Source: CAVVGZ01 sp963841845 (GTDB taxonomy: Bacteria; Chloroflexota; Anaerolineae; Anaerolineales; Anaerolineaceae). From it: a DNA stretch of 64,000 nt. The stretch lies in contig CAWJEG010000013.1 of the NCBI GenBank assembly GCA_963841845.1, positions 558,001 through 622,000 of the forward strand, written 5' to 3'. Below are positions 35,193-44,733 of the stretch, piece after piece (the stretch's first letter is position 1; each line of letters starts with the position of its first letter). Both the position numbers and the translations under genes were made by a program. The notes beneath the pieces are model-generated. The model ran no database searches. It had not been told where the DNA came from and worked only from the letters and a program-made list of their open reading frames with translations.

Positions 35193-35857
35193 GAGACACC
35201 TTCCAAACGGCTGTGTGATAATCTTTCACGGATGGCGTTGATTCCATCATATGTGGTTGATACATGGATAATGTCCCCAACTTCAAGTTTTTGATTGGGG
35301 GATGGCATATATGCCTTGCCACCTTTTGTGACTGCCACCAGTTGGCAATCCTGGTTCAAGAATAACTCCTCCATGGTGCATTCTGACCAGCCTTCAGGGA
35401 CCAGGATTTCATAAACTTCTACCTCACCATTCCCGGCTGAAAATACAGACCGAATCTCATTATGGTGAATCATCTCCTCTACACGTTGCGCAGCCCATAG
35501 GGAAGCACTGATAACTTGCAAGTTGAAAGTTTCAAAAAAAGAGAGGGAGTTTGGATAGTTATTTCTTACCACCACATTTGTGATGTGAAAATTATGGCGG
35601 GCAATATGGCCAACTACCATATTGACAGAATCATAATCAGTCAGACTTGTAAGAGCATCTGCGTTTTGTATTCCAGCCCTGATTAATATATCCTCGTTCA
35701 GGGCATCCCCTTCGACCATTCTTCCCCGGAAATCAGGCGGCAGTCTATTAAAAGCAGTGAGATCCTTATCGACTATGGTAACAACGTGGCCATTTCGAAA
35801 TAAGCGGTAAGCGAGGTCTGAACCCATTTTTCCACAGCCTACGACAAGTACATTCAT
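35189..35857 (-). CDS. TrkA-family potassium regulator (RCK_N + RCK_C), first copy
   Basis: The 222-residue protein has the RCK_N motif VLVVGCGKMGSDLAYRL with a good GxGxxG, the acidic VDKD, and an RCK_C domain near 140-215 (LEVGDIIHVST). It is about the same size as its neighbour but clearly diverged, so the two may form a heteromeric gating ring. Its ATG follows the kimA stop directly, and its stop overlaps the start of the next trkA-like gene, indicating tight coupling of all three. Confidence 0.88.
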   Translation of the reverse strand: MNVLVVGCGKMGSDLAYRLFRNGHVVTIVDKDLTAFNRLPPDFRGRMVEGDALNEDILIRAGIQNADALTSLTDYDSVNMVVGHIARHNFHITNVVVRNNYPNSLSFFETFNLQVISASLWAAQRVEEMIHHNEIRSVFSAGNGEVEVYEILVPEGWSECTMEELFLNQDCQLVAVTKGGKAYMPSPNQKLEVGDIIHVSTTYDGINAIRERLSHSRLEGVS

Positions 35858-37819
35858 CTATTCTTTACTCCTATTATTTTCTTCAACCTGGTAGGGAACT
35901 TCAGTAATGATGATGTTCTGTTGGTTGAGCAAGGACTTTCGCAGGGTGTCGGCTGTCCTGGTATGCAGCAAATTGTTCCACCAATGCCTGGAGACAAATT
36001 GTGGCACAACGATGATGAGCGCTTCATTTGGCTTGCGAAGTTTATCCATTTCATGAATATATCCAAGAAGTGGTTCAATAAACAACCTGTACGGGGATTC
36101 AAGAATCACCAGCCGGACCCCATCCCCCCATTTTTTCCACTTCTCGATCAGTCTATTGGTTTCATCCGGATCGATGCTTACATGCATTGCGGTAATATCG
36201 TCCGATATAGTGCGTGCATACCGCAAAGCCTCCAGCGTGCCCCGGTGTACACCAGCCACAGTTAATATTACCCTGCGGCGCACCATGGGTGGTGGAGCAC
36301 CAAAATTATCCAGGGACAATTTCCTGGCTACCCTGGCATAATGTTTATGTATCGCTGAAAAGGTAAAAACCAGGATCGGAATAACCAGGATGATGATCCA
36401 GGCGCCGTCAAGAAATTTCGTGATTCCAAATATTAAAACTACAATAATTGTGGTGACGCATCCCACGCTGTTTATAATCATTTTTGTTAACCAGGATTTT
36501 TCATGTTTTAGGGTTGAGCCGCGCTCCTTCAACTCCTCATCCGGAGATAATTTACCAGACTTCCACCAACGGTGAGCCATGCCTCCCTGGGATAGCGAAA
36601 ATGATAGGAACACCCCGATTGCATAAAGAGGGATCAGGTTTGTAACAGAGGCATTGAAAATTATAATCAATAGACTGGCAATTAGAGCCAGGGCAACAAT
36701 TCCATAGGAATATACCAGCCTGCTGCCTCGAAATGCCAACTGGCGAGGTAGAAATCCATCCACAGCAATCAGCGCACCAAGACGGGGAAAATCTGCAAAG
36801 GCGGTATTGGCAGCCATAATCAGGATAATCGCAGTTGATGATATTACTGCCAAATAGAGCACACCTCTACTCCCAAATATCGTTCTTCCAATTTGAGAAA
36901 TCACAGTTTCAGTCTCCGAAGGCATAGCCTGAATTTGGACGGCTAAAAATGTAATCCCCACCAATAATGTACCGAGGATTAATGACATGATGATGAGGGT
37001 TTTCCCTGCATTATTACTGCGGGGTTCCCGAAATGCAGTTATTCCGTTGGATATCGCTTCTACACCGGTAACTGCCGCCGTTCCATTGGCAAATGCTCTC
37101 AATACCAGGAATAAGGTCAACGGCTGGGTGATTCCAGAATTTTCTAGATGCGGCGGATCAACTACAGTTCCTAGGTTACCAGAAAAATACTGGTATAAAC
37201 CGACCGATACTGTTATATACATCACAAATATAAAAAAATATGTCGGGATAGAAAAAGCAATCCCCGATTCACGAACACCCCTAAGGTTTACCAGCATTAC
37301 AAAAAAAACAAAAAAAACCGCAAGTTGAACCCGAAAGGGAAATAAATCCGGAAAAGCAGATACAATTTGCGCAACTCCAGATGAAATTGATACGGATACT
37401 GTCAGGATATAATCGGTTAATAACGCTCCTGCAGCCACAAGGGCTGGGATGCTTCCTATGTTATCTCTGGCAACGATATATGCTCCACCCCCGCCAGGGT
37501 ATGCATGTATGGTTTGTTCATAAGATATGGTCAGAATTGTCAGTAGAGCGACAATTACCAATGATAAGGGGATTGAATATTGGAGCGCTGCTGTACCAGC
37601 CAGCACGAGGATGACCATCATTTCCTGAGTTGCATATGCTGTTGAGGAAAGTGCATCGGATGCAAATACAGCCAGGCCAACCAGTTTACCAATTGTCTGA
37701 TGTGGGGCATCCGCAGTCGATAACGGCCTGCCCATCAACCATGTCCGCCATGATCTCGGCGGAGTGTACTCTATCTGGCGTTTCAGTACATTGGTACCAT
37801 CAGATGATTTTAAATCCAT
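35858..37819 (-). CDS. kimA: KimA-like potassium importer (APC superfamily, KUP-type fold)
   Basis: The 653-residue protein closely resembles B. subtilis KimA, a proton-driven high-affinity potassium importer. Similar stretches include LVGLAVFASDALSSTAYATQ, YPGGGGAYIVARDNIG, LLTDYILTVSVSISSG, TAAVTGVEAISNGITAF and VSIDPDETNRLIEKWKKWG in the cytoplasmic C-terminal domain. Twelve membrane helices (about 45-480) precede a soluble C-terminal domain (about 500-650) that in KimA mediates dimerisation and cyclic di-AMP sensing. The two RCK proteins downstream are not part of the described KimA system. I judge the KimA assignment from memory of the family; a generic APC permease is the alternative. 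Confidence 0.82.
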   Translation of the reverse strand: MDLKSSDGTNVLKRQIEYTPPRSWRTWLMGRPLSTADAPHQTIGKLVGLAVFASDALSSTAYATQEMMVILVLAGTAALQYSIPLSLVIVALLTILTISYEQTIHAYPGGGGAYIVARDNIGSIPALVAAGALLTDYILTVSVSISSGVAQIVSAFPDLFPFRVQLAVFFVFFVMLVNLRGVRESGIAFSIPTYFFIFVMYITVSVGLYQYFSGNLGTVVDPPHLENSGITQPLTLFLVLRAFANGTAAVTGVEAISNGITAFREPRSNNAGKTLIIMSLILGTLLVGITFLAVQIQAMPSETETVISQIGRTIFGSRGVLYLAVISSTAIILIMAANTAFADFPRLGALIAVDGFLPRQLAFRGSRLVYSYGIVALALIASLLIIIFNASVTNLIPLYAIGVFLSFSLSQGGMAHRWWKSGKLSPDEELKERGSTLKHEKSWLTKMIINSVGCVTTIIVVLIFGITKFLDGAWIIILVIPILVFTFSAIHKHYARVARKLSLDNFGAPPPMVRRRVILTVAGVHRGTLEALRYARTISDDITAMHVSIDPDETNRLIEKWKKWGDGVRLVILESPYRLFIEPLLGYIHEMDKLRKPNEALIIVVPQFVSRHWWNNLLHTRTADTLRKSLLNQQNIIITEVPYQVEENNRSKE

Positions 37820-38177
37820 GTTTAATTGTTGGTTTGCCGCTCTAACGTATTTAAGAATTTTTATAAGGCATTATAAAGATAATATTTATCTTTTAATAGC
37901 CAAATTATAAGCGAATTTTCCCAACCGGGCGTATCTAAAATCCCCGATCATTTGAATTCTGGATATTATCCGGGTTTAAACGCTGGTTGCATCGTAAGGA
38001 AGGAGGGAAAAATCTCAAACAGCATATTAATCATCCTTACAGAGTAAAAATCACAATTGTATGGAAATTAGGAAGTGATTGATTTCTTTAGGATTTCATA
38101 GAATTATCTAACCATGCTGATCTGATGGAAGCATTACGACCGGAAAAAATATTGTTCAAGCAGCTAACCAGCCATTA
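37820..38177. promoter_or_regulatory. Control region upstream of kimA
   Basis: No gene is seen. On the minus strand there are two -10-like TATAAT boxes; one (complement of 37870-37875) touches the inverted repeat AAAGATAA-TAT-TTATCTTT (37875-37893). I looked for the cyclic di-AMP (ydaO-type) riboswitch that controls kimA in Bacillus and did not find its conserved core. Confidence 0.4.
37875..37893. repeat. 8-bp inverted repeat at the kimA promoter, possible operator
   Basis: AAAGATAA and TTATCTTT flank a 3-base centre, next to a TATAAT on the kimA strand. The position fits a repressor site, but a single palindrome in AT-rich DNA can be chance. Confidence 0.4.
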
Positions 38178-39458
38178 TTAAGAATAGTCCAGCACCCCGG
38201 TCATACCATCCCGTAATAAACCCGTAAACCTCACATTCGAGATCGTATTTGTAATGGCTTTATCATGTGTAGCTGTCACCCTTATGTAATTATCGGATAG
38301 TCCGCTAAGCGTAAATCCATTTCCTCCATCCGCCTCAGCTTTTTCCCAAAGGACGATCGTGTTTTTCCCAACAAATTTCTCTCGATATACCTTTGAGGAT
38401 TCGTTGAAAATCATCCTGAAAACTGAGTTCCTTTGCCGCTTTATTTCTTCCGGAATCTGGTTGTTCAATAATGCCGCTGGTGTACCGGGCCTGGATGAGA
38501 ATGTGAACGCATGGCCCCCAGAAAAAGAGAGACTCCTTATAAAATCCAGTGATTCATTAAACTCGCCTTCTGTCTCGCCGGGGAACCCGGCAATCACATC
38601 CGTAGAAATAGCAATTTCGGGTAAATAAGCACGGATCATTTTTATCTTCTCTGCATAATTACAAGGGGAAAACCTGCGAGCCATCCGTTTTAAAACCGAT
38701 TCGGAACCAGATTGTATAGGGATATGTAAGTGCTGGCATAAGCGGGGATTATTCCACAATTTAATTAAATCCTCTTCTACATCCCAGGGCTCAATGGATG
38801 ATAACCGGACGCGCTCGATATCACTATCATTCAGTATTGTAGTTATAAGATCCCGAAGTACCAAAGGGGTAGAGAAATCCATTCCCCAGGATCCTAACTG
38901 GACACCTGTTAAGACGATTTCTTTCGTACCTCCCGAAGTGGCGGAATGAACGTCCTGTACTATTTTCTGAAGGCTAAGGCTCCGGCTTTTTCCCCTGGCA
39001 ACCCGGGTGATACAGTAGGTACAATGCTGGTCACAACCATCCTGGACTTTAATAAATGCACGTGTCCTTTTTCTCGATCCTGGAAGTGGTTCTCTCCGGT
39101 ATTCAAAACCTTTCTCCAGGAATTGTGGAAGTCCCAACCAGGTTTGGACAATTTCCTCCTTATCCTGGTTATCAACCACCCGCACAACACCGGTCAGTTG
39201 AGCTGCATCTGAGTGCTGAATGGTTGACCAGCATCCGGTAACAATAATCCCGGCATTTCCCTCTCGATGAGTCTTACGAATCATTTGGCGTGAGTCTGCA
39301 GCAGCCTTGGCGGTCACTGTGCAGGTATTAATGACTACAAGGTCAGCTTCCGCAGCATTCGCTGTCAGATCCCAGCCTGCCTGGCGAAATTGATATCCGA
39401 TTTTCTCAATCTCACTTTGGTTCAGGCGGCATCCAATTGATTCCAGAAATACTCTCAT
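38178..39458 (-). CDS. mtaB: tRNA threonylcarbamoyladenosine methylthiotransferase MtaB
   Basis: MtaB is a radical-SAM enzyme that methylthiolates t6A at position 37 of tRNAs reading ANN codons. The 426-residue protein has the UPF0004 N-terminal cysteines (GCRLNQSE, NTCTVTAKA, VTGCWST) for one 4Fe-4S cluster, the radical-SAM CDQHCTYC motif (CxxxCxxC, about 139-146), and a C-terminal TRAM domain. The MRVFLESIGCRLNQSE start is typical of MtaB and not MiaB or RimO. Confidence 0.92.
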   Translation of the reverse strand: MRVFLESIGCRLNQSEIEKIGYQFRQAGWDLTANAAEADLVVINTCTVTAKAAADSRQMIRKTHREGNAGIIVTGCWSTIQHSDAAQLTGVVRVVDNQDKEEIVQTWLGLPQFLEKGFEYRREPLPGSRKRTRAFIKVQDGCDQHCTYCITRVARGKSRSLSLQKIVQDVHSATSGGTKEIVLTGVQLGSWGMDFSTPLVLRDLITTILNDSDIERVRLSSIEPWDVEEDLIKLWNNPRLCQHLHIPIQSGSESVLKRMARRFSPCNYAEKIKMIRAYLPEIAISTDVIAGFPGETEGEFNESLDFIRSLSFSGGHAFTFSSRPGTPAALLNNQIPEEIKRQRNSVFRMIFNESSKVYREKFVGKNTIVLWEKAEADGGNGFTLSGLSDNYIRVTATHDKAITNTISNVRFTGLLRDGMTGVLDYS

Positions 39459-39467
39459 CTTTGACCT

Positions 39468-40170
39468 TTAAGGATTGCTTACAACAAAATTATCAAAAAA
39501 GATTTCTACTCCCGGAGTACTACCACTGCTGACAAGCAAACCGGCACGTCCAGATGCAATACTCGTTGTCGCTGGCCTCCAATATCCGTTCTCCATTAAC
39601 GGAAAATGTAAGGTTGGGACCGATACACCCAACCACGAGATCATTACGGGCGCCACCTTTTCGGATGGCTTCAAAATACTGCATTTCTGTATCGGATAAA
39701 ATGGAATAATTACCATCCTTTACTTTTATGATCCCCGCATAACCATCACTACTGATTAGAAAGGCGTAAAAATTATCATTATCCCTCAACCGGCAGATAA
39801 CACCGAAACCATTATCATCCGGTCCGCCTAATTTGGCAGCTTCGACAGCAAGTAACACATTGTTATAATTATCTACAAGCGCTGACCAATAATCATAATT
39901 GGGTTGGTTTACAAAAAATCTGAATCCATCAAATTGGTACTCAATGATTGACCCATTATCCTGAATAGTCGGCCAGCCACTGGCCGGGTTGGAAAAATCA
40001 TCACGAAAGATTTCCCTGGCTGGTGATTTTGCTTCCGGTGTATTACTTGGAAGGGAGGAGCTGTTGCAACCCGTAAGTAAAGCGATGAACAAGGTTAGAA
40101 AAAATAATCCAAAATACCTGAACTTCTTTTTTTCGCTTGAATGTTGAACTATCCAAATCGGTGTTACCAC
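39468..40170 (-). CDS. Lipoprotein with LamG/DUF1080-like domain, frameshifted
   Basis: I do not recognise a function. A lipoprotein signal ends FIALLTGCNSSS (cysteine near 35), followed by a beta-rich domain with FRDDFSNPASGWPTIQDNG, GFGVICRLRDNDNFYAFLI and VDGNYSIL-like strands, the pattern of concanavalin-like family-16/DUF1080 domains common on Chloroflexota surfaces. The first frame runs into a non-family tail near 39565; the proper end (SIASGRAGLLVSSGS, then EIFFDNFVVSNP) follows in the +1 frame to 39468. Corrected length is 233 residues. The start is a GTG after AAGGTGAT. Confidence 0.7.
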
Positions 40171-40264
40171 TGTATCACCTTAATTGGAATTTCAACTTGG
40201 AAGGATACTCTTCAACACGGCTCAATCTGGTTGATTTCCTGTCATTACACGGTTCAATAACATA

Positions 40265-40844
40265 TTACAGCTGGTTACCCCCATATATGAATTGTCCAGG
40301 AATTAGCGCTTCTACCTCATCTCCGCTGGTGATGAATCCGCATTTTTCCACCCATGCCACAATTCCCCTCCGTAGTTTTGCTATATTTATAAACTTCGCT
40401 TGTAAACCCTCCCGATCAGGGTAATGTAGCTGAATGGTTTTCCCAATCGTATTGCAGGGAGAGTTCACCCCATCCACAACCAGGACTGCCCCCGATGAGA
40501 AAAACAATCGGGTAGAGGGTGGGATCGTGGTCAACTTTGATATGCCCTCAAGTACGAGGTTAACTCCGTACCATTCCGGGAGAAGTACGCTTAAACCGAG
40601 TTCTTCACGTGTTTCCGCTAACTCTTCGTGTGAAAGGATGGTAACCTGGCGGTAGTTCCTAATCTTTGTACCGATAGGATAATAGGGAGTCCGATCCCCG
40701 GAATTGATTGTCAATCCGGAGTGATGATCTCCAATGAAACCGGAGAAATCAACATCAACCTGGCTTGACACGCCTGGTAATATGGGTATCCGGTAAATCA
40801 CCCAATAAAACAGTATCTACTTTTCCAACTACTTTCTGTTTCAT
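40265..40844 (-). CDS. MOSC-domain protein, frameshifted near 5' end
   Basis: MOSC domains handle molybdenum cofactor and sulfur transfer or related reactions. Core motifs are visible: GDHHSG, RQVTILSHEEL, YGVNLVLEG, and a GVNSPC cysteine. The start (MKQKVVGKVDTVLLGDLPDT) and the rest are in different frames; one extra base in AAGCCAGG near 40763 explains this. Corrected length is 192 residues, normal for stand-alone MOSC proteins. The molecular substrate is unknown. It lies 36 bp after proC. Confidence 0.8.
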
Positions 40845-40880
40845 TTTTCTGAATCCTATAAACAATTTGAATAAGACAAT

Positions 40881-41723
40881 CTATTTGGGAGTTTCTCCTG
40901 GTTTCCCTTTACCTAATTCCTGAGAACGCTCATAAGCAGCCCAAATCGCACGCGAAACAGCTGTTCTAAAACCCGCTTTCTCAAGATAGTAAAGAGCCGC
41001 TGCGGAAGTTCCCCCTGATGAGGTCACTTCATTTCGAAGCTGGGCGGGGTGTGCCGATTTTTTATCATAGTATTCCACTGAGCCTCGCACGGTTTCCAAA
41101 ACCAATTTTTCAGAGATCCGACGGGGGAAGCCGAGGTGTACGCCGGCATCGATCATCGCTTCCATGAATAAAAACACATACGCGGGACCACTGCCGGATA
41201 AAGCCGTTGCCATATCAAGGTATTCCTCAAATTCCACAAATACTTCTTCACCCATCGCACCAAGGATCTGGCGGGTGTAATCCATCTGTTTCTCCGTAAC
41301 CTGGGCAGATTTCGTCCAAACGGTAATTCCCTTACCAATTTGTGCGGGTGTATTGGGCATAGCGCGTACGACAATGGAATGATTCGTACCTGAAGATATT
41401 TGATTTATGGATGCTCCGGCTACGATGGATAGAATGAGTGCGTTAGGATCAATCTTTCCTTTTAACCCATCTAATACCCCATTTAGCCGCTGCGGTTTCA
41501 CAGAGATAATAATTACATTGGCCCCTAAAATCGCCTGCTCATTATCAACATGAGGAGTGATTTGGAATTTGAGTTTCATTTCTTCAATCCGCTCCCGGCG
41601 GGGATCAGAGCCATGGATATTTTCAGGAGGGATCAATCCATTTCTAATTAAACCGGCAATAATAGCCTCTCCCATAACTCCCAGACCCAATACGGAAATT
41701 GTCAGGTTTTTTTCTGATTTCAT
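40881..41723 (-). CDS. proC: Pyrroline-5-carboxylate reductase
   Basis: ProC reduces pyrroline-5-carboxylate to proline with NAD(P)H. The 280-residue protein has the dinucleotide-binding start VLGLGVMGEAIIAGL, the SGTNHSIVVRAMPNTPAQIG motif, and the C-terminal signature ALSGSGPAYVFLFMEAMIDA plus TSSGGTSAAALYYLEKAG. Domain order and length are normal. Confidence 0.94.
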   Translation of the reverse strand: MKSEKNLTISVLGLGVMGEAIIAGLIRNGLIPPENIHGSDPRRERIEEMKLKFQITPHVDNEQAILGANVIIISVKPQRLNGVLDGLKGKIDPNALILSIVAGASINQISSGTNHSIVVRAMPNTPAQIGKGITVWTKSAQVTEKQMDYTRQILGAMGEEVFVEFEEYLDMATALSGSGPAYVFLFMEAMIDAGVHLGFPRRISEKLVLETVRGSVEYYDKKSAHPAQLRNEVTSSGGTSAAALYYLEKAGFRTAVSRAIWAAYERSQELGKGKPGETPK

Positions 41724-41749
41724 CGATTACCTCTCCCTTCTCCTCTCCA

Positions 41750-42661
41750 TTACAATGCATTCCAGCGAACATACATGGCTGTAGAGATCATTCTTCCGGC
41801 ACTTTTTTCCACAAGAACAGTCTCACCAGCCGTAACCTCACCATGAAAACCTCTCATCATTTGGTCTACTGTATAGTACAGGGTAAGTGCGGATGCCTTC
41901 ACAGCATAGGCAGTCAATACAATAAATAATGGGTTGGGATTAAGAACCTGCCTGCAAATCTCCATTAGTTGTGGAAATAATTTGTAAAAATCCCAAACCT
42001 CCCCTTTTGGACCACGCCCAAATTTTGGAGGATCAAGGATTATCCCATCATAATTAGAACCACGCCGGACTTCTCGTTGAATAAACTTTAAGACATCATC
42101 CAGAATCCATCGGATAGAGGCATCGGAAAGACCTGCAGCCTGTTGGTTTTGTTTTGCCCAAAGTATTGCTTTGTTCGAGGCATCCACATGGGTTACTTTC
42201 GCACCCTCCTGAGCAGCAGCCAGGGAAGCAATAGCGGTATAACCAAATAAATTTAATACCTTAATTGGATGTTGAGCATGGGAAACACTCTCAGAAATCC
42301 AATCCCACTGGACAGCTTGTTCTGGAAAAACGCCGATGTGCCTGGATGAGGATAATTGAAGTAGAAATTTTAAATTTCTGTATGAGATAAACCATTGTGT
42401 CGGAATTTGCGATTTAATTTGCCAGTTGCCAGAGTTCAGGCCATCTCCCAGATAATAAACTGCATCTGCATTTTGCCAGGTTTTTTCTGGTAAAGCCTTC
42501 ACCCAAAAAGCCTCCGGTTCGGGACGGTCTAATATATATTTTCCGTATCTTTCCAGTTTCCGTCCGTTTCCGCTATCCAATAATTCATAATCCTTCCACC
42601 CTGAAGCAGAAATCAAATGAATTCTGGGAGACATGATGGTATCAGGAGTAACTTTGTTCAC
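41750..42661 (-). CDS. Class I SAM methyltransferase, rRNA methyltransferase-like (RlmI/RlmK type)
   Basis: The 303-residue protein has VLNLFGYTAIASLAAAQEG (SAM motif I, about 139-157), the acidic VTHVDASN, and the catalytic IILDPPKFGRGPKG (DPPKF motif, about 220-233), which is typical of RlmI/RlmK/RlmL-family 23S rRNA cytosine or guanine methyltransferases (the NPPY-type motif replaced by DPPKF). It lacks an N-terminal PUA domain; the first 110 residues look like a substrate-binding part. It ends 27 bp before proC. Confidence 0.82.
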   Translation of the reverse strand: MNKVTPDTIMSPRIHLISASGWKDYELLDSGNGRKLERYGKYILDRPEPEAFWVKALPEKTWQNADAVYYLGDGLNSGNWQIKSQIPTQWFISYRNLKFLLQLSSSRHIGVFPEQAVQWDWISESVSHAQHPIKVLNLFGYTAIASLAAAQEGAKVTHVDASNKAILWAKQNQQAAGLSDASIRWILDDVLKFIQREVRRGSNYDGIILDPPKFGRGPKGEVWDFYKLFPQLMEICRQVLNPNPLFIVLTAYAVKASALTLYYTVDQMMRGFHGEVTAGETVLVEKSAGRMISTAMYVRWNAL

Positions 42662-42808
42662 GATATATTTCCCGGAGGTTCAAAAAAAATCAAATCCTAC
42701 TGAGTATATCAGGTTTAAATGGAAGATAATTGCCTGAAAAATTTTGAAATCCATGATGTATGGGCATTATAATGTCTGGTAACCCTATGTCCTTGGAGAC
42801 CTTAAAAC

Positions 42809-43981
42809 ATGGCGAAAAATTCTTTCAATTTTGATATCCTTCCAGACCGCAGGCAGAGTGAAAGCATAAAGTGGCGGCTTTTTGGAGAAGATGTACTGCC
42901 CATGTGGGTGGCAGACATGGATTTTTATTCTCCCCCCGAGGTCACCCGGGCGTTACAGCAGCGCGTCCAGCATGGATTATTCGGATATGGCGGGATAATT
43001 CCTGAACTCATGGAAGTAACAGCAGGGTGGATTGGTGAACATTACAACTGGAAGGTTGAACCGGATGATCTGGTATTATTGCCGGGGGTTGTTACAGGAT
43101 TCAACCTTGCATCAAGGACTGCTGCCCAGCCCGGTGAAGCAATAGTGATTCAAACCCCAGTATATCCACCATTCTTAAACGTGTGCCAAAATCAGCAGCT
43201 TATTCAACAGCAAACGGAATTGGTCTGGGATCGCCAAAACCAGGCATATTACATCGACTTCGATGTATTGAATTCGATTATTGATATCAAATCGAAAGTG
43301 TTTCTCCTGTGCAATCCGCACAACCCGACTGGCAGGGTTTTCCAAAAAAATGAGCTTGAAAAAATTGGTGAAATTTGCTTACGGAATGGAATAATGATTT
43401 GTTCAGATGAGATACATTGTGATATTGTATTTTCCGGCTCGCGGCACATCCCAATCGCATCCCTGTCTCCAGAATTGGAAATGAATTCAATTACCTTGAT
43501 TGCTCCAAGTAAGACCTTTAATATCCCCGGTTTGGATTGTTCATTTGCAATCATTAAAAATCCCGAACTCCGCAAAAAATTTAATCAAGCCAGGTGTGGC
43601 TTGGTTGGGGGGGCAAATATTCTTGGCCAGGTTGCTGGTTATGCATCGTATAAACATGGATCAGAATGGTTAAGTGAGCTGCTTGTCTACCTGGAAGGAA
43701 ACCGGGATTACATGATGGCGTTTATCAAGGACGAGCTGCCACAAATCCGCCTCCCAAAACCAGAAGGCACATACCTTAGCTGGCTCGATTGCAAGGAGAT
43801 AAAATTAAATTCTAAGCCGTGTGAGTTCTTTCTGGATGAAGCCCGCCTGGGCTTGATGGATGGTACAACCTTTGGCCCTGGTGGGGAAGACTTCGTACGT
43901 TTAAATTTTGGCTGTCCAAGACATTTGCTAATTGATGGACTGCAGAGGATGAAATCAGCGGTAGATAAATTATCCAGATGA
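42809..43981 (+). CDS. patB: PatB/MalY-type aminotransferase (cystathionine beta-lyase-like)
   Basis: A pyridoxal-phosphate fold-type I enzyme of 390 residues with LPMWVADMDFYSPPEV (MalY/PatB start), CNPHNPTGRVF, SDEIHCDIVFSG and the PLP lysine in APSKTFNIPGLDCSF. PatB-type proteins split C-S bonds of cystathionine or related thiols, releasing homocysteine. Exact substrate is not set by sequence. It is divergent from the rRNA-methyltransferase-like gene (147 bp apart). The next gene, ydcF-like, follows 29 bp later. Confidence 0.88.
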   Translation: MAKNSFNFDILPDRRQSESIKWRLFGEDVLPMWVADMDFYSPPEVTRALQQRVQHGLFGYGGIIPELMEVTAGWIGEHYNWKVEPDDLVLLPGVVTGFNLASRTAAQPGEAIVIQTPVYPPFLNVCQNQQLIQQQTELVWDRQNQAYYIDFDVLNSIIDIKSKVFLLCNPHNPTGRVFQKNELEKIGEICLRNGIMICSDEIHCDIVFSGSRHIPIASLSPELEMNSITLIAPSKTFNIPGLDCSFAIIKNPELRKKFNQARCGLVGGANILGQVAGYASYKHGSEWLSELLVYLEGNRDYMMAFIKDELPQIRLPKPEGTYLSWLDCKEIKLNSKPCEFFLDEARLGLMDGTTFGPGGEDFVRLNFGCPRHLLIDGLQRMKSAVDKLSR

Positions 43982-44010
43982 GATGATAAGCGTAATAAAT
44001 TGTATAAAAT

Positions 44011-44664
44011 ATGAATCAAGGTTTAAGTATCCAGAATAAATCTTCCCGTGGCTCCTGTATTTCCTTTTCTGCAGGTGTAATAGCACTTTCGCTGATCGCT
44101 GTCCTTGGAACAATCGGTTTTTACTTCTTCCTGCGTGCTTTAGGTGCTTACCTGATCATAGCTGACGACCTCGAACAGATGGATGCAGTGGTTGTTCTGA
44201 GCGGCGGGGGTTTGTCACGCAGAGAAGAAGGTGCTAAGTTATTCAAAGAGAAATATGCAAAAATATTAGTACTCACTGAGACTGGCGAAACCGTGTCAGA
44301 CCTGGGGGTAAATTATTCCACGATCCTAAAACAAGAAGCTATCCAGATGGGAATTCCTGATGACGCTATCCTGATCACCCAGGAACACGCCATTAATACT
44401 CAGGAGGAAGCTATTGCAGTTAAAAAGTTGTTGGAAAACAGCGAGCTAAAATCAACTGTTGTCATAACTGATCCTTTTCATACCCGTCGTGCAAGAATGA
44501 TATTCCAGGATGTATTTCAGAACACAGACATTAATGTGAATGTCAGGCCGGTTATCGGATCCTGGTACCGATCGGACACATGGTTTGTCAGTAAACGCGG
44601 TTGGGAGGCAACCATTCAGGAGTATCTCCGGATCATTGGTTATAAGCTCGGGCTTCAAGCCTGA
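44011..44664 (+). CDS. YdcF-like DUF218 membrane protein
   Basis: The 217-residue protein has one N-terminal membrane helix (about 21-48) and a DUF218 domain with DAVVVLSGGGLSRREEGAKLF, DDAILITQEHAINTQEEA and VVITDPFHTRRARMIF. DUF218 proteins include SanA and ElyC, tied to envelope integrity. A similar envelope role is inferred. It has no clear overlap with the flanking genes. Confidence 0.8.
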   Translation: MNQGLSIQNKSSRGSCISFSAGVIALSLIAVLGTIGFYFFLRALGAYLIIADDLEQMDAVVVLSGGGLSRREEGAKLFKEKYAKILVLTETGETVSDLGVNYSTILKQEAIQMGIPDDAILITQEHAINTQEEAIAVKKLLENSELKSTVVITDPFHTRRARMIFQDVFQNTDINVNVRPVIGSWYRSDTWFVSKRGWEATIQEYLRIIGYKLGLQA

Positions 44665-44733
44665 TACGCAATCCTTTATTAATCTAATTCTGCCTGTTTG
44701 ACATCCCAACTGATCTCATCATAAACTTTAAGC

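Noticed and set aside
37820..38177. Cyclic di-AMP (ydaO-type) riboswitch upstream of kimA
   Set aside because: The conserved core of that riboswitch was not found on either strand.
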